64,000 bases of DNA from Roseitalea porphyridii (GCF_004331955.1 NZ_CP036532.1:3435501-3499500), one strand, 5' to 3'; shown: positions 15,783-26,545, counted from the first letter of the stretch. Translations and numbers: made by a program. The notes: a model not told the origin generated them from the letters alone.

Positions 15783-17603
15783 TCAGGCGCTGGCGCGGGC
15801 CTTTTCGAAGCGCTTGCGCTCGTGCGGGTCCAGATGCAGCTTGCGCAGGCGGATCGATTTGGGCGTCACCTCGACCAGCTCGTCGTCCTGGATCCACGAA
15901 AGCGCGCGCTCGAGCGTCATCCGCACCGGCGGGGTCAGCTTGACCGCATCGTCCTTGCCTGCGGCGCGCACGTTGGTCAGCTTTTTGCCCTTGAGCACGT
16001 TGACTTCCAGATCGTTGTCGCGGCTGTGGATGCCGATGATCATGCCCTGATAGACCTTGGCGCCCGGGTCGATCACCATCGGCCCGCGATCCTCGAGGTT
16101 GAACAGCGCATAGGCGACCGCCTCGCCGGGCTCGTTGGCGATCAGCACGCCGTTCGTGCGGCCGGCGATCGGGCCCTTGTAGGGTGCATAGCCGTGGAAC
16201 AGCCGGTTCATGATCGCCGTGCCGCGCGTGTCGGTGAGCAGTTCGGACTGGTAGCCGATCAGCCCGCGCGTGGGCGCATGGAAGACGAGCCGAACCCGGT
16301 CGCCGCCGGACGGCTTGAGTTCGGCCATTTCGCCCTTGCGCTCGCTCATCTTCTGGACGACGGCGCCCGAATGCTCCTCGTCGACGTCGATGACCACTTC
16401 CTCGATCGGCTCGAGCAGCGTGCCGTCCTCGTCCTTCTGCATGACCACGCGCGGCCGCGAGACGGCCAGTTCGAACCCTTCGCGGCGCATCGTCTCGATC
16501 AGCACAGCAAGCTGGAGTTCGCCCCGGCCCGAGACGTGGAAGGCGTCCTTCTGGTCGGAATCCTCGATTTTTAGCGCCACATTGCCCTCGGCCTCCTTCA
16601 TCAGGCGGTCGCGGATGACGCGGCTGGTCACCTTGTCGCCCTCGGTGCCGGCGAGCGGGGAATCGTTGACGATGAAGCTCATCGTCACCGTCGGCGGGTC
16701 GATCGGCTGGGCAGCGAGCGGCTCGTCGACCTGCGGATCGCAGAACGTGTCGGCGACCGTGCCCTTGGAAAGGCCCGCAATGGCGACGATGTCGCCGGCC
16801 GCGCCCTCCTCGATCGGCTGGCGTTCGAGGCCGCGGAAGGCGAGGATCTTGGAGACGCGCCCGGTCTCCAGCGTCTTGCCGTCGCGGTCCATCACCTTGA
16901 CGGTCTGGTTCGGCCGGACCGTGCCCGAATGGATACGGCCGGTGATGATGCGGCCCAGGAACGGGTCGGCCTCGAGGATCGTGCCGATCATGCGGAACGG
17001 GCCGTCGGCGACGGCGGGCGCGGGCACATGGTCGAGCACCAGATCGAACAGGGGCGCGAGCGACGCCTCGTCGGGCCGGTCGGGTTCGGGCGCCATCCAG
17101 CCGTCACGGCCGGACCCGTACAGGATCGGAAAGTCGAGCTGGTCCTCGTCGGCGTCGAGCGCGGCGAACAGGTCGAACACCTCGTTGACGACCTCGTCGG
17201 CGCGCGCGTCCGGCCGGTCGATCTTGTTGACGGCGACGATCGGGCGGAGCCCGACCTTGAGCGCCTTGCCGACGACGAACTTGGTCTGCGGCATCGGACC
17301 TTCGGCGGCATCGACCAGCAGCACCGCGCCGTCGACCATGTTCAGGATGCGCTCGACCTCGCCGCCGAAATCGGCGTGGCCGGGCGTGTCGACGATGTTG
17401 ATGCGCGTGTCGCCCCAGGTGACCGAGGTCGCCTTGGCGAGGATGGTGATGCCGCGCTCCTTTTCGATGTCGCCGGAATCGAGGGCGCGTTCGGCGACGC
17501 GCTCGTTCTCCCGGTAGACGCCGGATTGTTTGAGGAGTTCGTCGACGAGCGTGGTCTTGCCGTGGTCGACATGCGCGATGATCGCGATGTTGCGAAGGGA
17601 CAT
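15783..17603 (-). CDS. typA: Ribosome-associated GTPase TypA/BipA
   Basis: Translational GTPase that binds the ribosome and helps 50S assembly and stress or cold adaptation. The 606-aa protein has the normal length. G1 is [10 protein letters not shown] (residues 10-19), the switch contains [10 protein letters not shown]3 is [11 protein letters not shown], and G4 is [12 protein letters not shown]-like domains III and V follow ([19 protein letters not shown]), then the TypA-specific C-terminal domain with [25 protein letters not shown]. Identification is secure. Confidence 0.96.
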   Translation of the reverse strand: MSLRNIAIIAHVDHGKTTLVDELLKQSGVYRENERVAERALDSGDIEKERGITILAKATSVTWGDTRINIVDTPGHADFGGEVERILNMVDGAVLLVDAAEGPMPQTKFVVGKALKVGLRPIVAVNKIDRPDARADEVVNEVFDLFAALDADEDQLDFPILYGSGRDGWMAPEPDRPDEASLAPLFDLVLDHVPAPAVADGPFRMIGTILEADPFLGRIITGRIHSGTVRPNQTVKVMDRDGKTLETGRVSKILAFRGLERQPIEEGAAGDIVAIAGLSKGTVADTFCDPQVDEPLAAQPIDPPTVTMSFIVNDSPLAGTEGDKVTSRVIRDRLMKEAEGNVALKIEDSDQKDAFHVSGRGELQLAVLIETMRREGFELAVSRPRVVMQKDEDGTLLEPIEEVVIDVDEEHSGAVVQKMSERKGEMAELKPSGGDRVRLVFHAPTRGLIGYQSELLTDTRGTAIMNRLFHGYAPYKGPIAGRTNGVLIANEPGEAVAYALFNLEDRGPMVIDPGAKVYQGMIIGIHSRDNDLEVNVLKGKKLTNVRAAGKDDAVKLTPPVRMTLERALSWIQDDELVEVTPKSIRLRKLHLDPHERKRFEKARASA

Positions 17604-17706
17604 GGATTGTCTCGGAGGTCAGGGGTGTTGCGGCGCATATAGGCGGCAAGCGGGACGATGGCCAGCATTATCGTCACGGCGCCGCCGGCACGGCCCGCGC
17701 CGACGA

Positions 17707-18468
17707 TCAGCCGCCGGCCACCGCCTCGCGCTCGAACACGATGTCGAGGAAATCGGCGAGCCACTGGCGGACCCGGTCGTCATAGTGAAGCCGGCCTTGA
17801 AGATGCTCGCGTCCCTTCTGCGCGCCGGGCAGATCGAACCGGTGCGCGCCGCGCACCACCCAGCGCTGCATCATCACCTGTGTCAGTTCGGCGTGGAACT
17901 GCACCCCCCAAGCGTTCTCGCCATAGCGGAACGCCTGGTTGGGATAGATGTCGGCGGTCGCAAGATGCGTGGCGCCCGTGGGCAGCGTGAATCCTTCGCG
18001 GTGGAACTGGTAGATCATCTCCGGCCAGTCCATCAGCGCGGCGCCCTCCTCGGTCGGCCGCAGCGGGTACCAGCCGACCTCGACCTGCCCTTCCTCGTGG
18101 CTTTCGACCGACCCGCCCAGATGATTGACCAGCATCTGCGCGCCCAGGCAAATGCCGAAGAACGGCTTGTTCTCCCTGAGCGGCACGGCCAGCCAGTCGG
18201 TCTCGCGCTTGACGAATTCGTCCGGATCGTTGGCGCTCATCGGCCCGCCGAACATCACCGCGCCGGCATGGTGCTCGAGCGTTTCGGGCAGAGGGTCGCC
18301 GAGCGGCGGCCGGCGAATGTCGAGCGCATGGCCGCGCGCCTCGAGCATCTGGCCCACGCGTCCGGGCGACGAGGTCGCCTGATGCAGGATGACCAGCACC
18401 GGCTTCTTCGCCGCATCCCGCGGCGCGCGCATGCCGGCCATCGTCGTCACTGCGGTGTCTGCCTTCAT
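17707..18468 (-). CDS. Class I glutamine amidotransferase domain protein (GMP-synthase-like)
   Basis: A stand-alone GATase1 domain of 253 aa. The catalytic triad is visible: Cys107 in FFGICLGAQ, and His192 with Glu194 in GVQFHAELT. The oxyanion loop is MFGGPMSAND. It resembles YfeJ/GuaA-like amidotransferases of unknown acceptor; relatives include gamma-glutamyl-polyamine hydrolases, so a role beyond glutaminase chemistry is possible. Its ATG overlaps the stop of the TerB-like gene (ATGA at 18465-18468), so the two are co-translated. Confidence 0.82.
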   Translation of the reverse strand: MKADTAVTTMAGMRAPRDAAKKPVLVILHQATSSPGRVGQMLEARGHALDIRRPPLGDPLPETLEHHAGAVMFGGPMSANDPDEFVKRETDWLAVPLRENKPFFGICLGAQMLVNHLGGSVESHEEGQVEVGWYPLRPTEEGAALMDWPEMIYQFHREGFTLPTGATHLATADIYPNQAFRYGENAWGVQFHAELTQVMMQRWVVRGAHRFDLPGAQKGREHLQGRLHYDDRVRQWLADFLDIVFEREAVAGG

Positions 18469-18944
18469 GCCTCCCCGCCGCCGTCGATGCCCAGCCGTTC
18501 CTGCACGCGCTGACGCATGTGCACGCGGTCCCGTCCGCTCACGCCAAGAAGCTCGGAGATGCGCCAGACCACATTGTCCTCCAGCTCGTGCCGGATGCCG
18601 TCCGCATAGACCATCTCCCAGAGGATCTCGATGAAGCCGATCCGTTCGGCCTCGCTCATCGAATCCATCAGCACCGAGGTGAACCGGTAGAGATCGACCG
18701 CCTCGCCGTCAGCCAGTCGCGCCTGCTCGATCAGCGCCTGCAGTTCGCCCTTGCCGAGCGCATACTCCTCCGCGAGCACCTGGGCGAAGCGCTCGCGCTC
18801 GACCGGCCGCAGCACGCCGTCGGCCTGGATCACATGGTACATGAGCGCGGCGGCGGCCAGTTGCGGGCTGTCCGGCGCCTGGCCGGACGGGGCGCCCGCC
18901 TCGCCGGCAAGCTCCCTGACGAACGACCGGAAACGGTCAAGCAT
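18465..18944 (-). CDS. TerB-like (tellurite-resistance TerB/DjlA N-domain) protein
   Basis: This 159-aa helical protein has the TerB/COG4103 pattern: LAAAALMYHVIQADGVLRPVERERFAQVL, then FIEILWEMVYADGIRHELEDNVVWRISELLGV. Both acidic helix-turn segments (QADG and YADG) are those that bind metal in TerB-type domains. The name is historical; tellurite resistance is not implied. It is the first gene of a two-gene unit with the overlapping glutamine amidotransferase gene, whose start codon lies on its stop. Confidence 0.78.
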   Translation of the reverse strand: MLDRFRSFVRELAGEAGAPSGQAPDSPQLAAAALMYHVIQADGVLRPVERERFAQVLAEEYALGKGELQALIEQARLADGEAVDLYRFTSVLMDSMSEAERIGFIEILWEMVYADGIRHELEDNVVWRISELLGVSGRDRVHMRQRVQERLGIDGGGEA

Positions 18945-19016
18945 GCTGCCACCCCCATCCTGGCCGCCTGCGGCGCGGCGCGTTGATCACGCAAATCAAT
19001 CTATGCCGCCACGCCG

Positions 19017-20981
19017 TCAAAACAACCGGAAGCGCCGGGGCTTGTCGGGCTCGGTCTCCGCATCCGGGTCAATGCCCGGATCGTCGGGGATCGGCGGCCG
19101 GTCGCTCCGTTCATCGTCCCTGGCGCCGTCCGACCCGCGCCCCGAGCCGTTCCGCGCGGCCTCGTCTCCGACCGTCGTCGCCCCGGCGGCGTCCGGCTTC
19201 GGGGCTTCGGACGGCTTTTCGGGCGCGTCGCCGCCGGTTTCGCCATTGCCCGCCGGCGGGTCTGCGGCAGGCGCGGGCGGCGCAGGCGGCTTCGGCTCGG
19301 ATGCGGACGGTCTTTCTTCGGCGTCGGGGGCCTCTGCCGTGTTGGCCGTCCCGGTCGGCGCCGGTTCGGAAGCGTCGGCGGACGCCGGTGTCGCATCCTC
19401 CGCGTCGGCGGCGACCGCTTCGGCGGCCATCTCGATATCGGGATCGGCGCCCGACCGTTCGGCCTCCCGCGCGCGCCGGGAGGCCTCGACCCGGGCCTTC
19501 AGATCGACCGGCTCGCCCTTCGGCTTGACCGGTTCGGCCTGCGCGTCGACCACGTCGTCCTTGGCGCGCATCACCGCATCGGCCGCCGGAAGCGCCGGCA
19601 CGACGCTGTCGTCCCCGTCATCGTCCGGCCGTGCGTCGCGGCGGGGCCGGCCCGGCTCCATCGGATCGAGATCGTTCTCGATCAGCGCGCCGGTGCGCTC
19701 GACGGGCACCTTCCATTCGAACGCGTCGATCCGCCCCGTCACCGGCGAGAAGGGCGCCCATTTCTCGGCGACGATGCCGTCCGCCGTCCAGGCCGGGTCG
19801 CGCGCCGCGCGCACCGCCCGCGACAGCCACTCGCGCACCTTGCCCTGATCGCCGGTCTCGGCGTCCTCGATGTCGGCCATCAGCATGAAGGCGCTCTCGC
19901 GGGGCTCGTTGCGCAGCAGCGCGCCGGCGGTCTTGCGCGCCTTTTCGAACTCGCCCGCCTCGAGCGCCATGCGGGCCACGATCAGCCAGCTCTCGGCCGT
20001 GTTGGGCTTGATCGATTCGAGCCGCTGCGCGCGCTTGAGCCGGTCGAGCGCCGAATCGCCCGGCCGCGCATTGACGTAGGCCAGGGCGACGTCCGGGTGC
20101 GGCTGCTTGCGCCAGCAGGTCTCCAGCACCTTGACGCCACGCCGCATCTCGTTGAGCCGGAAGCACGCCTCGGCCGCCGTCACCGCCGCCGGCGCGAAGC
20201 CCGGCGCCAGCTTGTGGGCCTCGAGCGCGGCCTGCCTGGTCTTCTGCGGATCGCTTTCGGCATTGTCCATGGCGAGCGCGGTCAGCAGCACCGCCCGCTT
20301 GCGGTCGGCGTCCTCCTTGGCGATCTGCTTGGCCTGCTTCTGCTTGTCGACGAGCTTGATCGCGCCGTCCCAGTCGCCCGAGGCGGTCTTCAGATCGATC
20401 GCCGCCTTGCCGGCCCAGACGAGCTGCGGCCCCAGTTCGGCGGCCTTTTCGGCATAGTGCTTCTGTGCCTCGCGATCGCCGAGCCGCTGCGCCTCCATGT
20501 AGAGCCCGCGCAGGCCGAGCATGCGCAGTTCGGGATCGTCGAGCATCGCCTCGAACTTGCCGCGCGCCTCGGCGTGCTTGCCTTCCAGCAGCGTCGTCTG
20601 CGCGTCCAGAAGCTGGATCAGCGGTTCGGTCGTCTCATTGAGCAGCCCGCCGGCCTGCTTGAGCATCTTGCGCGAGGTGGTGCTGTCGCCGGCGCCGGCC
20701 GCGATGATGCCCGTCGACAGCGACTGGTAGCCCCGATCGCGCTTGCGGGCGCGGAAATAGCGATTGACCCGCTCGGGCGATGTGAAGACGACGCGGATCA
20801 GCCACCAGGTGAACATGATCAGCGCGACGATCGAGACGATCGCGACGGCGGCGACCATCAGCGAGACGTTGATGAGCTGGTCGCCCACCGTGATCGCGAC
20901 GTCGCCGGGCATGTCGGCCAGCCATGCGAAACCGAAGCCGAGCGCGAAGACGAGCGCGATGAAGATCAGGATCTTGATCAT
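19017..20981 (-). CDS. hemY: HemY-domain membrane protein with long disordered C-terminal tail
   Basis: The 654-aa protein starts with two transmembrane segments (residues 1-22 and about 40-65). It continues with the HemY N-domain (VFTSPERVNRYFRARKRDRG) and TPR-like helical repeats to about residue 420, the standard proteobacterial HemY architecture. The last 200 or so residues are rich in Ala, Pro, Glu and Asp and look disordered, ending KPRRFRLF. HemY of this kind is a membrane scaffold encoded in haem operons; its exact role is unresolved, and it is not the HemY protoporphyrinogen oxidase of Gram-positives. It follows mic60 by 12 bases in the hemC-hemD-mic60-hemY order. Confidence 0.85.
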   Translation of the reverse strand: MIKILIFIALVFALGFGFAWLADMPGDVAITVGDQLINVSLMVAAVAIVSIVALIMFTWWLIRVVFTSPERVNRYFRARKRDRGYQSLSTGIIAAGAGDSTTSRKMLKQAGGLLNETTEPLIQLLDAQTTLLEGKHAEARGKFEAMLDDPELRMLGLRGLYMEAQRLGDREAQKHYAEKAAELGPQLVWAGKAAIDLKTASGDWDGAIKLVDKQKQAKQIAKEDADRKRAVLLTALAMDNAESDPQKTRQAALEAHKLAPGFAPAAVTAAEACFRLNEMRRGVKVLETCWRKQPHPDVALAYVNARPGDSALDRLKRAQRLESIKPNTAESWLIVARMALEAGEFEKARKTAGALLRNEPRESAFMLMADIEDAETGDQGKVREWLSRAVRAARDPAWTADGIVAEKWAPFSPVTGRIDAFEWKVPVERTGALIENDLDPMEPGRPRRDARPDDDGDDSVVPALPAADAVMRAKDDVVDAQAEPVKPKGEPVDLKARVEASRRAREAERSGADPDIEMAAEAVAADAEDATPASADASEPAPTGTANTAEAPDAEERPSASEPKPPAPPAPAADPPAGNGETGGDAPEKPSEAPKPDAAGATTVGDEAARNGSGRGSDGARDDERSDRPPIPDDPGIDPDAETEPDKPRRFRLF

Positions 20982-20993
20982 GTCCGGTCTCCC

Positions 20994-22619
20994 TTACTGG
21001 CCGGCTTCTTCGGGACCGGCGGCCGCCATCGCCGACGACAGCGCGTCGGCGACGAGCTGGTCGACCGTCCGGCGGGCGCGCACCTGGTCGATGAAGTCCT
21101 CGGACGCCGCGCGCGCCGCTTCGGGCAGCGTCTCCCACTCGGCCAGCGTCGCGTCGAGATCGCCTTCCTTCAGCCGCGCCTCCATGCGCGCGGCGATCGC
21201 GCCGGGCGTGTCGCCCTCGACCTCGCCGACCGGACGCACCTGCACCAGGCCGCGCGCGCTCGCCATCAGCCGGTCGGCGATCGAGGCGTTCTCATCCAGC
21301 CCCTGACCGGTGGCGACGATGCGGTTGGCGACCGGGCCGAACGAATCGGCAAGCTGCGGCACCGTCGGCACGCCCGAGGCGGCATAGTCGCGCAGCGCGG
21401 CAACGGTCTCGTCCTCGCCGGCGACGGAGGCATAGGCTTCAAGTTCGGTGGCGAACGCGCTGCCCCGGTCGATCGCCGACTTCAGGCCGGCCGCCGCGAC
21501 CGCGCGGGCGACCGAGGCCGAGTCCGCGCCGCCCTCGGCGATCGTCTCCTCGGCGCTCGCAACCCGGTCGCGCAGCGCCGCCAGTTCCTCGTCGAGCCGC
21601 GCCCGCAACGCCTCGACGGACTGGCCGAGCGGCGCGATCTCGCCGGCAATGGCCTCCACCTCCTCGCCGAGCGCGCCCAGATCGTTCCGGATCCCCTCCA
21701 GCGCGGCGGGCACGTCGCCGAGCGCCTGGCCGCCATCGTCGCCAAGGTCGGTCTCGATCGCGGCGAGGCGGTCCTGCAGCGCGGCGATGCTGTCCTCGCC
21801 GCCGAGCGCGTCGGCGATCTCGCCCTCGAGCGCCTCGAGCCGTTCCGACAGGGCCTGCGCGGCGGCGCCATCGCCCGCTTCGCCCGATGAGACGGCCGAT
21901 TGCAGCGATTGAAGCTCGGCGGAAACCGATTCGATCGCGTCCATCGCCTCGGCGCCCTGCTGGCGGGCCGCCTCGACGGCCGCATCGATCTCCGCGCGCG
22001 CCTCGGCGGACAGACCCGCTTCGCCGGTACCCGTCTGCTGCTGTTCGCCCAATTCGGCGATCCGTGCTTCCAGATCGGCGATGTTCTGTTCGATCGGCGT
22101 GGAGTCGAATGGTTCGGCTCCCTGGCCGACCGAAGGCAACGCACCGAACCATTGCAGGGCGGCGGCGGCAAACAGCGCGATCAGCGCGCCGATGATGCCG
22201 CCAAGCAGCGGCCCGATGCCGCCGCGGCGCGCAGGTGGCGGCGGCGTGGCCGACCGGTCGGCACCCCCATCGCGCACGCCTCCGGCGGCCGACGATCGCG
22301 TCGCGTCTTTTGCCGCGCCGCCCGCCGCGCTCGCGCTTGCGGCGGACTTCTCGGAGGTCGCGGGCGACGCCGCATCCGGACGCGCGGCCGCGTCCTTGCC
22401 GGCCTCACCGGCCGCCGCATCCTTCCCGCCGGACGTCTTCGCCTGGTCCATGGCGACCGGCTCGGCCGGGCTGACAGCGGGATCCGGCGCGCCTTCGGCC
22501 TTGTCGGGCGCCGGCTTGCCGGTATCCTTTGCGGCCTTGTTGGCCTCCAGATCGATGGTGACCGGCTTGCGGGTTCCGCCGCGTCCCGCGCCTTGCGACG
22601 GTCGTGCGCGTTTTGCCAT
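20994..22619 (-). CDS. Mic60/mitofilin-like inner-membrane protein
   Basis: The 541-aa protein has a basic, low-complexity N-terminus of about 130 residues, then one transmembrane helix (about residues 135-158, GIGPLLGGIIGALIALFAAA). A long coiled coil follows (about 170-370), and then a C-terminal domain with the mitofilin-like pattern ending in SRARGLVQVRPVGEVEGD-type sequence and helices. Alphaproteobacterial Mic60 homologues shape intracytoplasmic membranes and are the relatives of the mitochondrial MICOS core. The position between hemD and hemY is the classical one for this family. Identification rests on architecture, locus and the VRPVGEVEGDTPGAI region. Confidence 0.82.
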   Translation of the reverse strand: MAKRARPSQGAGRGGTRKPVTIDLEANKAAKDTGKPAPDKAEGAPDPAVSPAEPVAMDQAKTSGGKDAAAGEAGKDAAARPDAASPATSEKSAASASAAGGAAKDATRSSAAGGVRDGGADRSATPPPPARRGGIGPLLGGIIGALIALFAAAALQWFGALPSVGQGAEPFDSTPIEQNIADLEARIAELGEQQQTGTGEAGLSAEARAEIDAAVEAARQQGAEAMDAIESVSAELQSLQSAVSSGEAGDGAAAQALSERLEALEGEIADALGGEDSIAALQDRLAAIETDLGDDGGQALGDVPAALEGIRNDLGALGEEVEAIAGEIAPLGQSVEALRARLDEELAALRDRVASAEETIAEGGADSASVARAVAAAGLKSAIDRGSAFATELEAYASVAGEDETVAALRDYAASGVPTVPQLADSFGPVANRIVATGQGLDENASIADRLMASARGLVQVRPVGEVEGDTPGAIAARMEARLKEGDLDATLAEWETLPEAARAASEDFIDQVRARRTVDQLVADALSSAMAAAGPEEAGQ

Positions 22620-22709
22620 GAACGCTCTCCATTGTGTGCGTCGGACCAGTTCTGATCCGCTTCTAGCACGGCCTTCGGGAATCGAAAGCCGTCAGCGCGG
22701 CAAGAGCGT

Positions 22710-23450
22710 CTATCGGCCGGCCATCGCCCGGCGCACGCACGCCACAAGAGCATCGTCGCGCGGTTCCGGCGATGCCGTCACGCTGCGCGACGGCATCGTT
22801 TCGAGTCGTCTGGCGACGCGCTCGGAAATGACGAAAAAATCAATTTTATCAAGCACTTCATTAAGGTCCTGATCCGCCACCGCCTCAAGGAACAGGCCGG
22901 CCGATACGCCCGAGTGGAACATGATGGCGTCGGGTGGCGCCTCACGCAGACACTCGATCAGCGTATCAGTCAGATGACTGACTTTTTCGACATCATAGGT
23001 CTCGATCAGCACCGGCGCGTATCCGGCATCGGACAGGGCGTCTTCGAGCGTGCCGGTGCGCACGCGGCCGCACAGGTAAAGGACGGACCGCCCCTTCGGC
23101 AGTTCGCTCGCGACCAGATCGGCAAGCGCAAGCGCGTCGCCATCCGCCGACATGACCGTCCCGGCATCGTCGGGCACGGCCGCTGCGGTCGCATCGCCCA
23201 CCGTGAAGACCGGCTTGCCGGCAAGGGCGGCACGCAGCGCCGCGGGCGCGTGAGTGAGCGCCTTGGCACTGGTGACGACGACCGCGTCGCATGCCCCGGC
23301 GGCGGCGATCCGGTCTGCCGGCACGGACAGTCCGACCGTCCGCGTGAACGGCATGACGACGGGATCGAGCCCGGCCCCGGCGAGCGCGGCGGCCGTGCGC
23401 GAAGCACCGGGCTCGGGCCGCGTCACCAGAACCCGTGGCCGTCGCGTCAC
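22710..23450 (-). CDS. hemD: Uroporphyrinogen-III synthase HemD
   Basis: Cyclises hydroxymethylbilane to uroporphyrinogen III in tetrapyrrole synthesis. At 246 aa it has the expected length and bilobal pattern: VLVTRPEPGASRTAAAL at the N-terminus, VVVTSAKAL, PVFTVGDATAAA and FHSGVSAGLFLEA. HemD sequences are poorly conserved, but the position directly after hemC is diagnostic. The GTG at 23450 lies 2 bases after the hemC stop. The frame remains open further upstream inside hemC, which is not meaningful. Confidence 0.88.
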   Translation of the reverse strand: MTRRPRVLVTRPEPGASRTAAALAGAGLDPVVMPFTRTVGLSVPADRIAAAGACDAVVVTSAKALTHAPAALRAALAGKPVFTVGDATAAAVPDDAGTVMSADGDALALADLVASELPKGRSVLYLCGRVRTGTLEDALSDAGYAPVLIETYDVEKVSHLTDTLIECLREAPPDAIMFHSGVSAGLFLEAVADQDLNEVLDKIDFFVISERVARRLETMPSRSVTASPEPRDDALVACVRRAMAGR

Positions 23451-23452
23451 GA

Positions 23453-24388
23453 TCAGACCCAGCTTTCGAAGAACGCCGATCCGGCCCGCGCGCGCAGCGT
23501 GTCGCCGGCGGCGCGGCCGAGCGCGGCGGGGTCGGATGCCGCACCGCTCGTCTCGATGTCGTGCGCCTCGGTGCCGTCGGGCGTCAGGATCGTCCCGGCA
23601 AAGGCGATCGTGTCCCCATCGATGCGCGCATGGCCGGCGATCGGCGTGCGGCAAGAGCCGTCAAGCGCGGCGAGAAAGGCCCGCTCGCAGGCGAGCGCGA
23701 CATGGGTGTCGGCATCGTCGAGCGGTTCGACGAGCGCATCGGTGCGTTCGTCGCCCTTGCGGCCCTCGATGCAGATCGCGCCCTGCCCCGGCGCCGGCGG
23801 GAACACGTCCATTTCCATCAGATCGGTGATGATCTCGGCCATGCCCAGCCGCCGCAGGCCCGCATTGGCGAGCAGCGTGGCGTGCGCGACGCCCTCGTCG
23901 AGTTTTCTGAGCCGCGTCTGCACATTGCCGCGAAAGCCGACCACCGTCAGGTCGGGCCGCGCGCGGCGCACCAGCGCCTGCCGCCGCAGCGAGGACGTGC
24001 CGACGATGGCCCCCACCGGCAGCGCGGCAAGAGACGGCGCCGCCCGGCCGATGAACGCATCGCGCGGGTCCTCGCGTTCGAGGAACGCGTTCAGCGCCAG
24101 CCCTTCAGGGAGTTTGGTCGGCATGTCCTTGGACGAATGGACGGCCAGGTCGATCTCGCCCGAGGCAAGCTGCGCCTCGATCTCCTCGGTGAACAGGCCC
24201 TTGCCGCCGATTTCCTTGAGCTCGCGGTCCTGCACCCGGTCGCCCTTGGTCGAGATGACGACGATCTCGATCGTCTCGGCCGCCATGCCATGAGCGGCGA
24301 CCAGCCGGTCGCGCACCTCGTGCGCCTGCGCCAGCGCCAGCGGGCTGCCGCGCGTTCCGATCCTGACCGTGCCGAACGTCCGTGCCAC
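23453..24388 (-). CDS. hemC: Porphobilinogen deaminase HemC
   Basis: Polymerises four porphobilinogens to hydroxymethylbilane. The 311-aa enzyme shows [14 protein letters not shown] at the N-terminus, the catalytic Asp in [35 protein letters not shown] and [12 protein letters not shown]. The dipyrromethane-cofactor cysteine is in [15 protein letters not shown] chose the GTG at 24388, which gives [12 protein letters not shown] and has GGAAG just upstream. It heads the hemC-hemD-mic60-hemY run and is divergent from tsaD across a 97-base gap. Confidence 0.94.
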   Translation of the reverse strand: MARTFGTVRIGTRGSPLALAQAHEVRDRLVAAHGMAAETIEIVVISTKGDRVQDRELKEIGGKGLFTEEIEAQLASGEIDLAVHSSKDMPTKLPEGLALNAFLEREDPRDAFIGRAAPSLAALPVGAIVGTSSLRRQALVRRARPDLTVVGFRGNVQTRLRKLDEGVAHATLLANAGLRRLGMAEIITDLMEMDVFPPAPGQGAICIEGRKGDERTDALVEPLDDADTHVALACERAFLAALDGSCRTPIAGHARIDGDTIAFAGTILTPDGTEAHDIETSGAASDPAALGRAAGDTLRARAGSAFFESWV

Positions 24389-24485
24389 CGTTTGCTTCCC
24401 CCTCGATCCGTGATAGGCGGACAAATCCCTAACGCGAACCGCCACGAGCGGCAATCGACCCTTCGCCGGGTCCGCAGGATTACCC

Positions 24486-25568
24486 ATGCCGACAGTCCTG
24501 GGCATCGAGACGAGCTGCGACGAGACCGCCGCCGCGCTGGTGCGCAGCGACGGCGATGCGGCGCGCGGCCGCATCCTCTCCAACGTGATCCACAGCCAGT
24601 TCGACGATCATGCGGCCTATGGCGGCGTGGTGCCCGAGATCGCCGCGCGCGCCCATGTCGACAAGCTCGATCAGGTGGTTCGCCGCGCGCTGGACGAAGC
24701 CGGAGCCGGCTGGGACAATGTCGACGCCATCGCCGCCACCACCGGCCCGGGGCTGATCGGCGGGCTGATCGTCGGGACCATGACAGCCAAGGCGATCGCT
24801 TTGGCCAGGGGCAAGCCGTTCCTGGCCGTCAATCACCTTGAAGGGCACGCGCTGACGCCGCGCCTGACCGACGGGCTCGCCTTTCCCTACCTGCTTCTGC
24901 TCGTCTCGGGCGGCCACACCCAGATCGTGCTGGCGCGCGGGCTCGGCGACTATGCCCGCTGGGCGACGACCATCGACGACGCGCTCGGCGAGGCCTTCGA
25001 CAAGACCGCCAAGCTCTTGGGCCTCGGCTATCCGGGCGGACCGGCGGTCGAAGAGGCGGCGACGGCGGGCGATCCGGGCCGTTTCGCCCTGCCCAGGCCG
25101 CTGAAGGGCGAGGACCGGCCCGATTTCTCCTTTTCCGGCCTGAAGACGGCGCTACGCCAGCAGGCCACCGCGCTCGGCGACCTCGACGACCGGGACGTGG
25201 CCGACCTTTGCGCCTCCTTCCAGAAGGCCGTGACCGACACGCTGGAGGATCGCGTCAGGCGCAGCCTTGTCCGCTACCGCGCCGAGATCGCCGATCCGTC
25301 GCCGACGCTCGTCGTCGCCGGCGGCGTCGCCGCCAACCGGGCGATCCGGTCCATGCTCGAGACGCTGTGCGAAAGGCACGGCTTTGCCTTTCTCGCCCCG
25401 CCGACAGAGCTTTGTTCGGACAATGCGGCGATGATCGCCTGGGCGGGGCTCGAACATCTACGGCTGGGGCACGCCGACCCGCTCGATATGGCGCCGCGCC
25501 CGCGCTGGCCGCTCGATCCGTCAAGCGAGCCGCTGATCGGCTCGGGCCGCAAGGGCGCCAAGGCATGA
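24486..25568 (+). CDS. tsaD: tRNA N6-adenosine threonylcarbamoyltransferase TsaD
   Basis: Transfers the threonylcarbamoyl group to A37 of ANN-decoding tRNAs, together with TsaB and TsaE. The 360-aa protein begins [14 protein letters not shown] and has the metal-binding motif [42 protein letters not shown], and the C-terminal [13 protein letters not shown] and [12 protein letters not shown]. Length and motifs are complete. Its stop overlaps the gpsA ATG (25565-25568). Confidence 0.95.
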   Translation: MPTVLGIETSCDETAAALVRSDGDAARGRILSNVIHSQFDDHAAYGGVVPEIAARAHVDKLDQVVRRALDEAGAGWDNVDAIAATTGPGLIGGLIVGTMTAKAIALARGKPFLAVNHLEGHALTPRLTDGLAFPYLLLLVSGGHTQIVLARGLGDYARWATTIDDALGEAFDKTAKLLGLGYPGGPAVEEAATAGDPGRFALPRPLKGEDRPDFSFSGLKTALRQQATALGDLDDRDVADLCASFQKAVTDTLEDRVRRSLVRYRAEIADPSPTLVVAGGVAANRAIRSMLETLCERHGFAFLAPPTELCSDNAAMIAWAGLEHLRLGHADPLDMAPRPRWPLDPSSEPLIGSGRKGAKA

Positions 25569-26545
25569 GCGGCCGCGTCGCGGTGATCGGCGCGGGCGCC
25601 TGGGGCACCGCGCTTGCCTGCGCGATGGCGCGCGGCGCACCGGTCACGCTGTGGGGGCGCGATGCCGGCGTGGTGCGCCAGATCAACGCCGAACGGACCA
25701 ACCGCTTCTATCTGGGCGCCGCCGAACTGCCGGGCGCGATCGCCGCGACCACCGATCTGGCCGAGGCGCTCGATGGCGCGCGTTTCGTGCTGCTGGCCGT
25801 GCCCGCCCAGACCATGCGCGCCATGCTAACCGCCATGGTGCCGCACCTTCACGCCAACATGGTGCTCGTCTCCTGCGCCAAGGGGATCGAGCGCGATTCG
25901 GGCGACCTGATGAGCGAGGTCATCGCAGAAACCGCGCCGGCCAACCGCGCCGCCGTACTGTCCGGTCCCAGCTTCGCCGCCGATGTCGCGCGCGGCCTGC
26001 CGACCGCCGTCACGCTCGCCATGGCCGACGAAAAGGCCGCGCTCGCCGCCGCCGAGGCGCTCTCCCGGCCCGGCTTGCGGCTTTACGCGGGCGGCGATCC
26101 GACCGGCGTCGAATATGGCGGCGCGCTCAAGAACGTGCTCGCCATCGCCGCCGGCATCGTCGCCGGACGCGGGCTCGGCGCCAGCGCGCAGGCCGCGCTG
26201 ACCGCGCGCGGCTTCGCCGAAATGACGCGCGTGGCCGAGGCGCTTGGCGCGCGCGTCGAAACGCTCGCCGGCCTGTCCGGCCTCGGCGACCTGATCCTGA
26301 CCTGCAGTTCGGCGCAGTCGCGCAACTTTGCCTATGGCCTGGCGCTGGGGCGCGGCGAGGACACGTCCGGGCTCAAGCTGGCCGAAGGCGTCGCCACCGC
26401 GCACATTGCCGCGCGCATCGCCGGCGACCACGGCATCGAGGCGCCGATCATCGCCGCCGTCGCCGACATCCTCGACGGGCGCCTCGGCGTGGACGCGGCC
26501 GTCTCCGCGCTGATGGCGCGTCCGATCAGGGTGGAAGGGCAATAG
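25565..26545 (+). CDS. gpsA: Glycerol-3-phosphate dehydrogenase [NAD(P)+] GpsA
   Basis: Reduces dihydroxyacetone phosphate to sn-glycerol-3-phosphate for phospholipid synthesis. The 326-aa protein has the Rossmann motif [12 protein letters not shown], the [12 protein letters not shown] lysine loop, [13 protein letters not shown], the catalytic [16 protein letters not shown] lysine, and [13 protein letters not shown]. The ATG at 25565 overlaps the tsaD stop, so translation is coupled. Confidence 0.95.
   Translation: MSGRVAVIGAGAWGTALACAMARGAPVTLWGRDAGVVRQINAERTNRFYLGAAELPGAIAATTDLAEALDGARFVLLAVPAQTMRAMLTAMVPHLHANMVLVSCAKGIERDSGDLMSEVIAETAPANRAAVLSGPSFAADVARGLPTAVTLAMADEKAALAAAEALSRPGLRLYAGGDPTGVEYGGALKNVLAIAAGIVAGRGLGASAQAALTARGFAEMTRVAEALGARVETLAGLSGLGDLILTCSSAQSRNFAYGLALGRGEDTSGLKLAEGVATAHIAARIAGDHGIEAPIIAAVADILDGRLGVDAAVSALMARPIRVEGQ

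Noticed and set aside
18465-18944. TerB-like gene as evidence of tellurite resistance or a ter stress system
   Set aside because: No terC, terD, terE or terZ genes are present. A single TerB-like domain is widespread with other roles.
19017-20981. HemY as protoporphyrinogen oxidase
   Set aside because: The sequence is the two-helix, TPR-containing proteobacterial HemY. It has no FAD-binding motif.
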